Positions 25,118 to 34,901 of a stretch of DNA of 64,000 nt are shown in pieces. The position numbers and the translations under genes were made by a program. The stretch comes from Acidobacteriota bacterium (GTDB taxonomy: Bacteria > Acidobacteriota > Vicinamibacteria > Vicinamibacterales > JAFNAJ01), in assembly GCA_023384575.1 (NCBI GenBank), contig JAHDVP010000001.1, positions 231,528 through 295,527 of the forward strand, written 5' to 3'. The notes beneath the pieces were generated by a model. The model did no database searches and was not told the DNA's origin. It worked only from the letters and a program-made list of their open reading frames with translations. Every line of letters starts with the position of its first letter. The stretch's first letter is position 1.

Positions 25118-26062
25118 CTAACGCAGCGACCGTACGGCCTCTTCGACGAGCGACGCCAGTTGCCGGTATGTTAGTCGAAACTCGACGTCGCCCGACGGGT
25201 CGACGTGTGGGGAGGGCCATCCGACCGGTCCTGCACGCCGCGCGTCGATCGGCTCTCCGGAGCCCGGAGGAGGCAGAGCGCCAGGTCCTGCCAGAACGCC
25301 GGCCGGGGGCGCGTCGACCAGCCGAACGCCAGCGGCGGCCGGGGCCTGCACGGCCTGGCACGTGGCCTCACCCGACACCGCCGCCGTCCCGGCGTCGTCG
25401 ATGCAGATCGGCGCGGGCGACGCGATGCCGTAGTTGCCGCGCAGTGCCTGCAGGCGCAGCACCTCGTCGCGAGAGAGCACCCGCTCGCGGCCGAGCAGCC
25501 TCGCCACCAGGCTGATCCGCGCGAAGTGCTCGATGGTCTCCATCTTGAAGTACGCCGAGAACAGGTCGCTGCCGGCCGCGAGCGCGCCGTGGTTGGCGAG
25601 CAGCAGGCCGTCGTGGGCCTTGATGTACTTCTGCACCGCCGCCGGCAGCTCGGCCGTCGAGGGGGTGCCGTAGTCGGCGATGGGAATGCTGCCGAGCGTC
25701 GTGATCACCTCGGCGAGCACCGCGCGGTCGAGCGGGATGCCCGCCACCGCGAACCCGGTGGCGAGCGGCGGGTGCGCGTGTACGACCGCGCCGACATCGG
25801 GGCGGGCATCGTACACGGCCAGGTGCATCAGCAGCTCCGACGACGCCTCGCGGTCGCCTGCGAGCTTCCGCCCGGAACGGTCGGTGACGACCATCATGTC
25901 GGGCGTCATGAAGCCCTTCGACACCCCCTTCGGCGTGGCCATCAGCCGGCCGTCGTCGAGGCGCACGCTGATGTTGCCGTCGTTCGACGCGACGTACCCG
26001 CGCGCGTACAGCCGCCGGCCGACTTCACCGATGTCGGCGCGCGCCTGCTCGTCGCGCGTCAC
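25118..26062 (-). CDS. Class II aldolase (fuculose/rhamnulose-phosphate type) with C-terminal encapsulation-like helix
   Basis: A 314-residue protein. Residues ~1-215 are a class II aldolase/adducin domain: ASNDGNISVRL (phosphate pocket), SSELLMHLAVY (acid/base glutamate), HAHPPLATGFA (zinc histidines) and ANHGALAAG with the third zinc histidine. It should cleave a deoxysugar phosphate to DHAP plus lactaldehyde, or a similar aldol. A Pro/Gly/Ala linker (~residues 245-290) leads to the final 20 residues, FRLTYRQLASLVEEAVRSLR, an amphipathic helix like BMC encapsulation peptides. GTG start at 26062 overlaps the YHS gene stop (GTGA). It lies 105 bp before the BMC-H gene. The aldolase substrate is inferred from family and context. 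Confidence 0.9.
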   Translation of the reverse strand: MTRDEQARADIGEVGRRLYARGYVASNDGNISVRLDDGRLMATPKGVSKGFMTPDMMVVTDRSGRKLAGDREASSELLMHLAVYDARPDVGAVVHAHPPLATGFAVAGIPLDRAVLAEVITTLGSIPIADYGTPSTAELPAAVQKYIKAHDGLLLANHGALAAGSDLFSAYFKMETIEHFARISLVARLLGRERVLSRDEVLRLQALRGNYGIASPAPICIDDAGTAAVSGEATCQAVQAPAAAGVRLVDAPPAGVLAGPGALPPPGSGEPIDARRAGPVGWPSPHVDPSGDVEFRLTYRQLASLVEEAVRSLR

Positions 26063-26349
26063 GCGGTCTCCCGACCCGCCGTGCGGCGCAACCACTGCTC
26101 GCGGCAGTCTTCGGAGCAGAAATACTGCGTCTCGCCGGCGGCGTGGCTGGTGAGCGCCTTCGCTTTCACCACGTAGGTGCCACACACCGGATCGCGAACG
26201 AGCGGGACGGCACGCGACGCCACGTTGGCCGTGGACCGCGGGCGGCCGGCCGGCGCACCGCTCAGCCCCTGGATGATGCCCGCGATGAACCGCCACAACA
26301 GGCGGATCACGATGAGCAGCAGGATCAGCCTGAGGATCCAGCCCAGCAC
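26059..26349 (-). CDS. Membrane-anchored YHS-domain protein
   Basis: A 96-residue protein: an N-terminal membrane segment (LGWILRLILLLIVIRLLWRFIAGII) and a C-terminal YHS-like treble-clef (LVRDPVCGTYVVKAKAL ... TQYFCSEDCREQWL) with cysteines likely to bind a metal. GTG start with GGGAG eight bases upstream. The stop overlaps the aldolase start by four bases, so it is co-translated with the BMC locus, but the same kind of small YHS protein also occurs outside BMC loci. Confidence 0.85.
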   Translation of the reverse strand: MLGWILRLILLLIVIRLLWRFIAGIIQGLSGAPAGRPRSTANVASRAVPLVRDPVCGTYVVKAKALTSHAAGETQYFCSEDCREQWLRRTAGRETA

Positions 26350-26363
26350 CGTGTTGCTCCCGG

Positions 26364-27005
26364 CTAGACGCCGCCGGTCGTCGTCGGCGCTCCGCCGAGA
26401 CCGGGGTGCGCGGTGCGCATGCTGTCGAGCGCCTGCTTCGCGGCGCGCCCTTCGGGCGAGTCGGGCGCCAGCGCGATCACGCGTTCCCAGGCCTCGGCCG
26501 CGCCCTCGAGATCCTGCTTGCCGAAGGCACGCACGATGCCCATGTTCAGGAGCGTCTTCGTGTGCTTCGGGTCGACCTCGAGCGACCGCGCGAACTGCGC
26601 GAGCGCCCGGTCGGCCTGATTGGTGTAGTAGTAGCTGACGCCGAGGTCGGTGCTGGCGTTCACGTTGCCCGAATCGATCCGCAGCGCTTCCTCGTAGTAG
26701 CGGATGGCTTCGGCGAACCGCTCGGCGTCGAAGTACATGTTCGCCAGCTCGACGCGGACGGCCGCGTCGTCGGGACGCTGGTCGGCTGATGCCGCGAGCT
26801 GGCGCGCCCGCGACTCATCGAGCACGGTGGCCGTCGCGGTGCCCTGCGACGTCGCCGGCGCGGTGGTGGTCGCCGGTGTCGCCGGCTGCTGGGCGACCTG
26901 CCGTGGCAGGCTCGGACCGGACGCCTGCTGCGTGCCGATCACCCACCCGAGGATCAGGCCGAAGAACATGCCGGACACGGCAAAGACGATGGACTCTTTC
27001 TTCAT
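26364..27005 (-). CDS. Membrane-anchored TPR protein
   Basis: A 213-residue protein with an N-terminal anchor (VFAVSGMFFGLILGWVIGTQ), an Ala/Thr/Pro-rich linker to about residue 60, then three tetratricopeptide repeats (AAVRVELANMYFDAERFAEAIRYYEEALRID; NASTDLGVSYYYTNQADRALAQFARSLEVD; KTLLNMGIVRAFGKQDLEGAAEAWERVIALAPD). It resembles CcmH/NrfG-type TPR proteins in layout, but there is no cytochrome c maturation gene nearby. It probably mediates protein interactions on the outer face of the inner membrane. Confidence 0.85.
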   Translation of the reverse strand: MKKESIVFAVSGMFFGLILGWVIGTQQASGPSLPRQVAQQPATPATTTAPATSQGTATATVLDESRARQLAASADQRPDDAAVRVELANMYFDAERFAEAIRYYEEALRIDSGNVNASTDLGVSYYYTNQADRALAQFARSLEVDPKHTKTLLNMGIVRAFGKQDLEGAAEAWERVIALAPDSPEGRAAKQALDSMRTAHPGLGGAPTTTGGV

Positions 27006-27081
27006 GGGCTGAAGCTACCGGCGACGGGTCATGACTCGGGAACACACGACGACGGGCGCGTGTGCCGCGCCCAGAATCGGA

Positions 27082-27810
27082 TCATAACAGCGTCCGAGAG
27101 AACCAATCCACAAGCGTGTCGGCGAAGTCCGGACGCCGGACGAGCATGATCGCGCCGTGGCCCGCGTGGTCGAGCGACACGACCTCGCGCGCGCCGGGGC
27201 CGACCGATGCCAGCGTGCGCACCGAGCGCGTCGCGTAGGCGTCGTCGGTGCTCGCCACGAGGATCGCCGGACGCGGGCCGTACCGCTTCATGGCTGCCTC
27301 GATGCGCAGGCCGCGGTAGTCGAGACTGGGCGAAAGAAGGGCGAGGGAACGTACGCCCTCCCGCCCAGCGGCCACGGTGAGGGCGAGGTTGGCGCCGAGC
27401 GACGCGCCGGCCACGCCGAGCCGGCCGGCCGACAGGTCGGGACGCCGTTCGAGGTACTCCAGCGCGGCCGACACGTCGCGGGTGTACTCGGCCGGGTCGC
27501 CCGCCCGGACACCACCCGACTCGCCGTGTCCCCGCAAGTCGACCGCCAGGGCAGCCAGGCCCCGCAAAGCGAGCCGCTCGCCGACCCTGTCCCAGTCGTG
27601 GCGGTCGCGAGTGAGCATGTGGACGAGCACCACCGCCCCGCGTGACTCGCCCTGCGGCTCGTACAACGTCGCGTCGAGGCTGACGCCGTCGTCGCTCGTG
27701 AACGACACGCGGACGCCGCCCCACCCCTGCGGGATAGCCGCAGCGGCGAAGAGGACCAGCGGGCACAACACGCCGGCCACGACGCGCCGGACGGCGGCGG
27801 CGTCAGGCAC
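27082..27810 (-). CDS. Alpha/beta hydrolase (serine esterase-like)
   Basis: A 242-residue alpha/beta-hydrolase with an N-terminal hydrophobic segment (VVAGVLCPLVLFAAAAIPQG), so probably exported. It has the oxyanion region VVLVHMLTRDRHDWD, the DLRGHGESGG block, the nucleophile elbow GVAGASLGANLAL (Ser in G-A-S-L-G), an acidic residue in ILVASTDDAYATR and the catalytic histidine in LDHAGHGAIML. GTG 27810 overlaps the pdxJ stop. Substrate unknown. Confidence 0.87.
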   Translation of the reverse strand: MPDAAAVRRVVAGVLCPLVLFAAAAIPQGWGGVRVSFTSDDGVSLDATLYEPQGESRGAVVLVHMLTRDRHDWDRVGERLALRGLAALAVDLRGHGESGGVRAGDPAEYTRDVSAALEYLERRPDLSAGRLGVAGASLGANLALTVAAGREGVRSLALLSPSLDYRGLRIEAAMKRYGPRPAILVASTDDAYATRSVRTLASVGPGAREVVSLDHAGHGAIMLVRRPDFADTLVDWFSRTLL

Positions 27811-28567
27811 GTGCCGCGTCCTGCTCCCCGGCGCCGCGGAGCAGGGCCAGGTACTCCCGGACGACGGTCTCGAGGCCGACGAAGACCGCACGGCTGATGA
27901 TGGCGTGGCCGATCGAGACCTCGGCCAGGTGCGGGAGATGACGGAATCGGACGAGGTTGTCGAGGTCGAGGTCGTGACCGGCGTTCACGCCGAGCCCGAG
28001 ATCATGGGCCAGCTCGGCACACCGGGCAAACCGGGCGAAGCTCATCTCGGCCTCGGCCGGGCCTCGCGCGAACGCCCGGGCGTAGGGCTCCGTGTACAGC
28101 TCGATCCGGTCGGCCCCGTGGTCGGCGGCCCAGCGAACGGCGTCTTCCTCGGCCGCGACGAACAGGCTCACCCGTACGCCCGCCCGCCTCAGGACGGCGA
28201 CCGCCTGGCGCAGAGGCTCGCCAGAGTTGTGCGGCCCCCACCCGGCCTGGCTCGTGATCTCACCCGGGGTGACCGGCACGAGCGTGCACTGGTCTGGCCG
28301 AACCTCGAGCACGAGGGCCATGAGGTCTGGCCTGGGGTCGCCCTCGATGTTGAACTCGACGGGCCCGCCCGGTGGATCGAGCGCGCGCGCGATGTCGTAG
28401 ACGTCGCCCGGACGGATGTGCCGCTGGTCCTCGCGCGGGTGCACGGTCACGCCCGGCGCTCCCGCGCGAACGACGGCCTCGACGGCGTCCATCACCCGGG
28501 GCAGCTCGCCCCCGCGCGCGTTGCGCAGCGTGGCGACCTTGTTGACGTTGACGCTCAGCTTCGTCAT
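27803..28567 (-). CDS. pdxJ: Pyridoxine 5'-phosphate synthase
   Basis: PdxJ (254 residues) condenses 1-deoxyxylulose 5-phosphate with 3-amino-2-oxopropyl phosphate to pyridoxine 5'-phosphate. Diagnostic blocks: LSVNVNKVATLRNARGG, AGAPGVTVHPREDQRHIRPGDV, FNIEGDP, CTLVPVTPGEITSQAGW, ELYTEPYA, GLGVNAGHDLDLDNL and EVSIGHAIISRAVFVGL. It follows glmM by ten bases and is likely in the cdaA-cdaR-glmM operon. Confidence 0.96.
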   Translation of the reverse strand: MTKLSVNVNKVATLRNARGGELPRVMDAVEAVVRAGAPGVTVHPREDQRHIRPGDVYDIARALDPPGGPVEFNIEGDPRPDLMALVLEVRPDQCTLVPVTPGEITSQAGWGPHNSGEPLRQAVAVLRRAGVRVSLFVAAEEDAVRWAADHGADRIELYTEPYARAFARGPAEAEMSFARFARCAELAHDLGLGVNAGHDLDLDNLVRFRHLPHLAEVSIGHAIISRAVFVGLETVVREYLALLRGAGEQDAARA

Positions 28568-28577
28568 GGCTGCCGGC

Positions 28578-29918
28578 TCACGCGAGTTCACGCCGGACGA
28601 CCGAGACGATGTCCTCGGCCCACTGTTGAATCTCGCCCTGGTCGCGCCCCTCGAGCATGATCCGCAGCAGCGGCTCGGTGCCGGAATATCGAACGAGCAA
28701 TCGCCCATCGCCGGCGAGGCGCCGTTCGACCTCGGCCATCACGTCGGCGATGGCTGGCACCTCGTGAAGGGGGCGCCGCTCCTTCACGCGGACGTTGACC
28801 AGGACCTGCGGGTAAGTCACGAGCTCGTCGGCGAGGTCGGCCAGCTCGCGCCCGGACTCGGCCATGACCCGCAGCACGGACAGGGCGGTGACCAGCCCGT
28901 CGCCCGTGAACAGGAAGTCGGAGAAGATCACGTGGCCCGACTGCTCGCCGCCGAGCGAGAGACCCCGCTCGATGAGCTGCTCCATGACGTACTTGTCACC
29001 CACCTGCGTGCGCAGCAGCTCGATGCCCGCCTCGCGCAGCGCGATCTCGAGGCCGATGTTGCTCATCACCGTCGCGACCACGGTATCGCCCTTCAGCTCG
29101 CCATGCCGTTTCAGGTGCTTCGCGCACATCAGCATGATGGCGTCGCCGTCGACGAGACGGCCGGTGTGATCGACGAGCAGGCACCGGTCGCCGTCACCGT
29201 CGAAGGCGATGCCGAGGCGATGGCCCCCGTCGACGACCGCCGCGCGCAGCCGATCCGGGTGGGTCGACCCGCACCCGAGGTTGATGTTCCGGCCGTCGGG
29301 CTCGCAGAAGAAGGGAGTGACGTCGAATCCCAGCTCGCGGAAGAGGCGCGGCGCGACCGTGGACGTCGCCCCGTTCGCGCAGTCGATGACGAGGCGCGAC
29401 CGCCGCAACGCCGTGAGGTCGGGCAGTGCGGTCCGCGCGTGGGCGATGTACATCGCGGTGAAGTCGCGGACCTCGACCGGCGGCCCCGTCTCGGTCCCCA
29501 CCTGCCACGACGCGTCGGCGATCACGGCCTCGATGTGATCCTCGAGATGCTCGTCGAACTTCTCGCCGTCACCGGAGAACACCTTGATGCCGTTGTCCTC
29601 GAACGGATTGTGCGAGGCGGAGATCACGACGCCGGCGTCGAAGTCCATCGACTTCGTCAGGTAGGCCACCATCGGCGTCGGCACGACACCGGCCGAGGTG
29701 ACGCGGGCGCCAGCAGCGCGGGCGCCGTGGGCGAGTGCCTGCTCGATCCATGGGCCCGACTCGCGGGTATCCCGGCCGACGAGCAGGCGATGGGTCGTGC
29801 CCCCAAAGGGCAGGGCCTTGACGAGCGCGGCCCCGAGTCGCGCGATGGTTTCCTCGTCGAGCGGGTACTGCCCCGCGCGACCGCGGACGCCATCGGTTCC
29901 GAAGAGTCGATTCGACAT
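28578..29918 (-). CDS. glmM: Phosphoglucosamine mutase
   Basis: GlmM (446 residues) interconverts glucosamine-6-phosphate and glucosamine-1-phosphate for peptidoglycan precursors. It starts RLFGTDGVRGRAGQYPL, has the phosphoserine loop VVISASHNPFEDNGIK (around residue 100), the metal site AFDGDGDRCLLVD, the sugar loop GGEQSGHVIFSDFLFTGDG and the phosphate-binding RYSGTEPLLRIMLEG. The position directly after cdaA and cdaR is the widespread arrangement in which CdaA, CdaR and GlmM interact. Confidence 0.97.
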   Translation of the reverse strand: MSNRLFGTDGVRGRAGQYPLDEETIARLGAALVKALPFGGTTHRLLVGRDTRESGPWIEQALAHGARAAGARVTSAGVVPTPMVAYLTKSMDFDAGVVISASHNPFEDNGIKVFSGDGEKFDEHLEDHIEAVIADASWQVGTETGPPVEVRDFTAMYIAHARTALPDLTALRRSRLVIDCANGATSTVAPRLFRELGFDVTPFFCEPDGRNINLGCGSTHPDRLRAAVVDGGHRLGIAFDGDGDRCLLVDHTGRLVDGDAIMLMCAKHLKRHGELKGDTVVATVMSNIGLEIALREAGIELLRTQVGDKYVMEQLIERGLSLGGEQSGHVIFSDFLFTGDGLVTALSVLRVMAESGRELADLADELVTYPQVLVNVRVKERRPLHEVPAIADVMAEVERRLAGDGRLLVRYSGTEPLLRIMLEGRDQGEIQQWAEDIVSVVRRELA

Positions 29919-29948
29919 GATGTCCTAGCGGCAACTCAGGCGCCGTGT

Positions 29949-30869
29949 TCACGATTCCGGTACGAGACGCACCTGCACCGACGCCGGCTCCGTCCGGACG
30001 AAGCCGAACTCCTGGCCGCCTTCGCCGCGCACGTCGAGGGTGTACCGGCCTCGCCCCAGGCTCGAGAGGTCGACCCAGACGTCGATGTCTTCGCGCACGA
30101 TCGACGCGACGCGGTCGCGCGACCCCCTGACGACGACCGTCACCGTCGACGGCGTGACGAGGGCGCGCAGGTCGTCCTCGATGTTGCGGACGCCCACCGG
30201 CACGCTGCCGATCGAACGCTCGACGGGCGCCGGCTCGATTTCCACCGTGACGAGCACCGCGCGCAGCTCGGTCAGGCGCAGGGCGCCGTCGTTGACGCCG
30301 ACCGTCACCCGGTCGCGCACGGTGGTCCGGGCGCCGGCGAGCGACACGGGCTCGGTCGTCGCCGTCGTCAGCTTGGCGAGTCGGCTCTCCGGACCGACGA
30401 CCTCGACCGACGGCGGATCGACCCGGATGCTGCCCGCGACGAATCCCTCGGCAGGTTCGCCCTCGAGGGCGGGGAGCACGGGCACGACTCGGCGGCCGGT
30501 GGGCTCGAGGTCGATGGCGACGGTGGGCGGGGCCACCTGCGTCACCTCGATCCCGAACGGCACCCGCACCTCTCCGGTCAGGAGGTGGAAGATACGCGAT
30601 CCGGGGCGCGCGCCCTGCAGGTTCAGCACCGCGACGACGTCGCCGGGCTGCAGCCGGCCCAGGGCGCTCGAGGCGCCACGGACCCGGACGTCGACCATGC
30701 CGGGCGGATCGCCGACGATCTCGAGTGCCTCCGGAATGCTCTGATATTCCAGGGGTACACGCAAGCTGCGCTCGACGACCTGGTCGCGCGCCACGACGAA
30801 CCACAGGAGCGCGGCGAGACCGACCGACAGGGCCTTCAGCCCGAGATGACGGAACGGATGGTAGACCAT
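29949..30869 (-). CDS. cdaR: CdaR-like YbbR-domain regulator of c-di-AMP synthesis
   Basis: A 306-residue protein with one N-terminal transmembrane helix (LGLKALSVGLAALLWFVVA) and extracytoplasmic beta-rich YbbR repeats (about residues 35-120, 120-205 and 210-300). The start codon overlaps the cdaA stop (TGATG). In Firmicutes, CdaR binds and modulates the diadenylate cyclase CdaA; the same role is inferred here from the domain and gene order. Confidence 0.92.
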   Translation of the reverse strand: MVYHPFRHLGLKALSVGLAALLWFVVARDQVVERSLRVPLEYQSIPEALEIVGDPPGMVDVRVRGASSALGRLQPGDVVAVLNLQGARPGSRIFHLLTGEVRVPFGIEVTQVAPPTVAIDLEPTGRRVVPVLPALEGEPAEGFVAGSIRVDPPSVEVVGPESRLAKLTTATTEPVSLAGARTTVRDRVTVGVNDGALRLTELRAVLVTVEIEPAPVERSIGSVPVGVRNIEDDLRALVTPSTVTVVVRGSRDRVASIVREDIDVWVDLSSLGRGRYTLDVRGEGGQEFGFVRTEPASVQVRLVPES

Positions 30870-31684
30870 CAGAGCCGCCCTCCCACGCGGTCTCGGGCGG
30901 GCGGCACCACCCGGCGCTCACGTAGCAGCGCACGAAGCCGACTCCGCAGCGGCTCGGGTCCGAGGGCTCGTTCGATGCGGCCCTCGAGCGCCAGCGAGAT
31001 CTTGCCAGTCTCCTCCGACACGATGACCGCAAGCGCGTCGTTCTCCTCGGTGAGGCCGATGGCGGCCCGGTGCCGCGTGCCCAGTTCGCGGCTGAGCAGG
31101 GGGTTCACGGTCAGGGGCAGGAAGCACGACGCGGCGGCCACACGATCCTCCTGAACGATGACCGCGCCGTCGTGCAGCGGCGACGTGCGCTGGAAGATGC
31201 TCACCAGCAGGTCGTGGGTCAGGGTCGCGTCGATGGGCACGCCGCTCTCGATGTAGTTCCTGAGGCCGATCGCCCGTTCGATGGCGATGATGGCACCGGT
31301 GCGGCGGTCGGCGAGCGTCGTCGCGGCCACGACGATCTCCTCGACGCTGTCGTCGATTGAATCGCCTTTCGAGAACTGCCTGAAGATCCGGGCGCGCCCG
31401 AAGTGCGCGAGCGCTCGTCTGATGTCGTTCTGGAAGAGCACGATGGCCGCGAACACGACGTAGCCGATGATGTTGCGAATGAGCCAGTTGACCGTCGGCA
31501 GCGGCGCAACCTGCGACACGAAGTACAGGAGGACGATGAAGCTCACGCCGATGGCCATCTGCGCCGCGCGGGTGCCACGGATGAGCTTGAGGCCCTCGTA
31601 GATCGCGATCGCCACGATGAGAATGTCGACGACATCCCACCATTCGACGGGCACGCGGCGGGCGTAGGCAGCGAACTGGTCCAT
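30869..31684 (-). CDS. cdaA: Diadenylate cyclase (c-di-AMP synthase)
   Basis: CdaA (271 residues) makes cyclic di-AMP from two ATP. Three N-terminal membrane helices (VDILIVAIAIYEGLKLI, AIGVSFIVLLYFVSQVA, NIIGYVVFAAIVLFQ) precede the DAC domain. The domain carries SPLHDGAVIV (DGA motif, about residue 170) and LGTRHRAAIGLTE (RHR motif, about residue 201), both required for catalysis. The C-terminal end is basic. ATG 31684 is used; an in-frame upstream extension is not conserved. Confidence 0.96.
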   Translation of the reverse strand: MDQFAAYARRVPVEWWDVVDILIVAIAIYEGLKLIRGTRAAQMAIGVSFIVLLYFVSQVAPLPTVNWLIRNIIGYVVFAAIVLFQNDIRRALAHFGRARIFRQFSKGDSIDDSVEEIVVAATTLADRRTGAIIAIERAIGLRNYIESGVPIDATLTHDLLVSIFQRTSPLHDGAVIVQEDRVAAASCFLPLTVNPLLSRELGTRHRAAIGLTEENDALAVIVSEETGKISLALEGRIERALGPEPLRSRLRALLRERRVVPPARDRVGGRL

Positions 31685-32082
31685 GAGTCTGAGCCGGCGG
31701 AGCGGCTGCACACCTGGACGACCGCCCCCTCCCCCCGGATGGTGGAGATTCTATCCGATCGGATCGAGAGCGCGGAGGAGGCAGAGGGCGCCGAGAAAGG
31801 CAAACGCAGAGACGCAGAGACGCGGAGACTTGCGAGAAATGCGCCAACGGAGGGAGCCAGCGCGGCCCGGCGGCCGGCCGCGGAGCGGCCGGGTGCGCGG
31901 GACGTGGGGCGCGCGGGAGGGAGCCGGGGGGGAAATGGGCGCCGGCTCCCTCCCGCGCGCCCCACGCCCCGCGCCTCGCGACTTCGTCGCGCCCGCCGGG
32001 CACTTCTCCGAGCGCCTCAGCGTCTTGGCGTCTCAGCGACCTCTGCGATAGTTCGCGATCGCCGACCCGCAGGCGCCGGCGG
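31685..32082. other. Gene-free region with nested inverted repeats
   Basis: 398 bp between cdaA and folP (both minus strand). It holds GACGCAGAGACGC-type units at 31804-31830, oppositely oriented GCGTCTCAGCG-type units at 32010-32048, and between them a long hairpin at 31895-31974 (separate entry). No convincing coding region. The layout suggests a non-autonomous mobile or BIME-like element inserted upstream of cdaA. Confidence 0.7.
31895..31974. repeat. Long near-perfect hairpin, 33-bp arms
   Basis: The arms 31895-31927 and 31942-31974 are reverse complements over 33 bases with one mismatch (which would be a G-U pair on one strand), separated by a 14-bp loop containing GGAAATGGGC. It is very G+C-rich, with no following T-run, so it is not a typical terminator. 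It is flanked by the GACGCAGAGACGC units of the same element. Confidence 0.9.
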
Positions 32083-32958
32083 TCAGACCCGGTGGGTGCG
32101 GCTGGCGAGCAGCAGGTCGGTCACGCGCACCACCTGCACCATCTCGGGGACGCGGTGCACGCGCACGACGTGCGCGCCGAGTACGATGGCCACGGCCACG
32201 GCCGCCGCCGTGGCCCAGTCGCGGTCGCCGGCGGCCGTCTCGCCAATCGCGGCCTGCAGGAACGACTTGCGGGAGGCCCCAACCAGCCAGGGCCGGTCGA
32301 GCGCCACCAACGTCTCGGCGTCGAGCCCGGCAAGCGCCTCGACACTGTGCTCGGCCCGCTTCGCAAACCCGAGCCCGGGGTCGAGGATGATGGCCTCGCG
32401 GGCGATTCCGGCCGCCAGGGCCCGGTCGAGGCTCGCGCGCAGTTCCGCTGCCACCTCGCCGCAGACATCGTGGTAGACGGCCTGCGCGTACATGTCGGCC
32501 GGGCGGCCGCGCGTGTGCATCAACACCAGCCCGGCTCCTGTCGCGGCGACGACCGCGGCGAGTCCCGGTTCGTAGGCGAGCCCGCTGATGTCGTTGACGA
32601 GGGCCGCCCCGGCGTCGAGGGCCGCACGGGCGACCTCGGCCTTGGAGGTGTCGACCGAGATGGGCACGGGGATGCGCGGCGCGAGCGCCTCGACGACCGG
32701 CACGACGCGGCGGCGCTCCTCGGTCGCGTGGACGAGGGTCGCCCCGGGCCGGGTCGACTCGCCACCGATATCGATGAGGTCGGCGCCCGCCTCGACCATG
32801 CGCAGGGCCTCGTCGACGGCCCGCTGCGGGTCGATGAACAGGCCGCCGTCAGAGAACGAATCGGGGGTGACGTTGAGCACGCCCATGACGAGCGTGCGCC
32901 CCCCGAGCGCGAGCGTGCGCCCGCGCGGTAGCGGGACCGTGTAATGGCGGCGGGGCAT
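32083..32958 (-). CDS. folP: Dihydropteroate synthase
   Basis: FolP (291 residues) condenses p-aminobenzoate with dihydropterin pyrophosphate in folate synthesis and is the sulfonamide target. Motifs: VMGVLNVTPDSFSDGG, LIDIGGESTRPGA, VPISVDTSKAEVARAAL, LVNDISGL, VLMHTRG, ILDPGLGFAK, PWLVGASRKSF and the C-terminal VRVHRV. ATG at 32958. It follows ftsH by 26 bp, which contain a palindromic repeat copy. Confidence 0.96.
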   Translation of the reverse strand: MPRRHYTVPLPRGRTLALGGRTLVMGVLNVTPDSFSDGGLFIDPQRAVDEALRMVEAGADLIDIGGESTRPGATLVHATEERRRVVPVVEALAPRIPVPISVDTSKAEVARAALDAGAALVNDISGLAYEPGLAAVVAATGAGLVLMHTRGRPADMYAQAVYHDVCGEVAAELRASLDRALAAGIAREAIILDPGLGFAKRAEHSVEALAGLDAETLVALDRPWLVGASRKSFLQAAIGETAAGDRDWATAAAVAVAIVLGAHVVRVHRVPEMVQVVRVTDLLLASRTHRV

Positions 32959-32962
32959 CGGT

Positions 32963-32984
32963 CGCCGGGGCTGAAGCCCCGGCC
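32963..32984 (+). repeat. Short palindromic repeat (GGGGCTGAAGCCCC family), copy 2
   Basis: CGCCGGGGCTGAAGCCCCGG plus two bases occupies nearly the whole gap between the ftsH stop and the folP start. It may act as an intercistronic RNA hairpin in an ftsH-folP transcript. Confidence 0.85.

Positions 32985-34897
<1,913 letters not shown>

Positions 34898-34901
<4 letters not shown>

Noticed and set aside
28416-31154. Long plus-strand open frame of about 900 codons opposite pdxJ-glmM-cdaR
   Set aside because: It is the antisense shadow of three well-recognised genes; high G+C removes stops. Composition (Arg/His/Asp-rich, no motifs) is that of a reverse frame.
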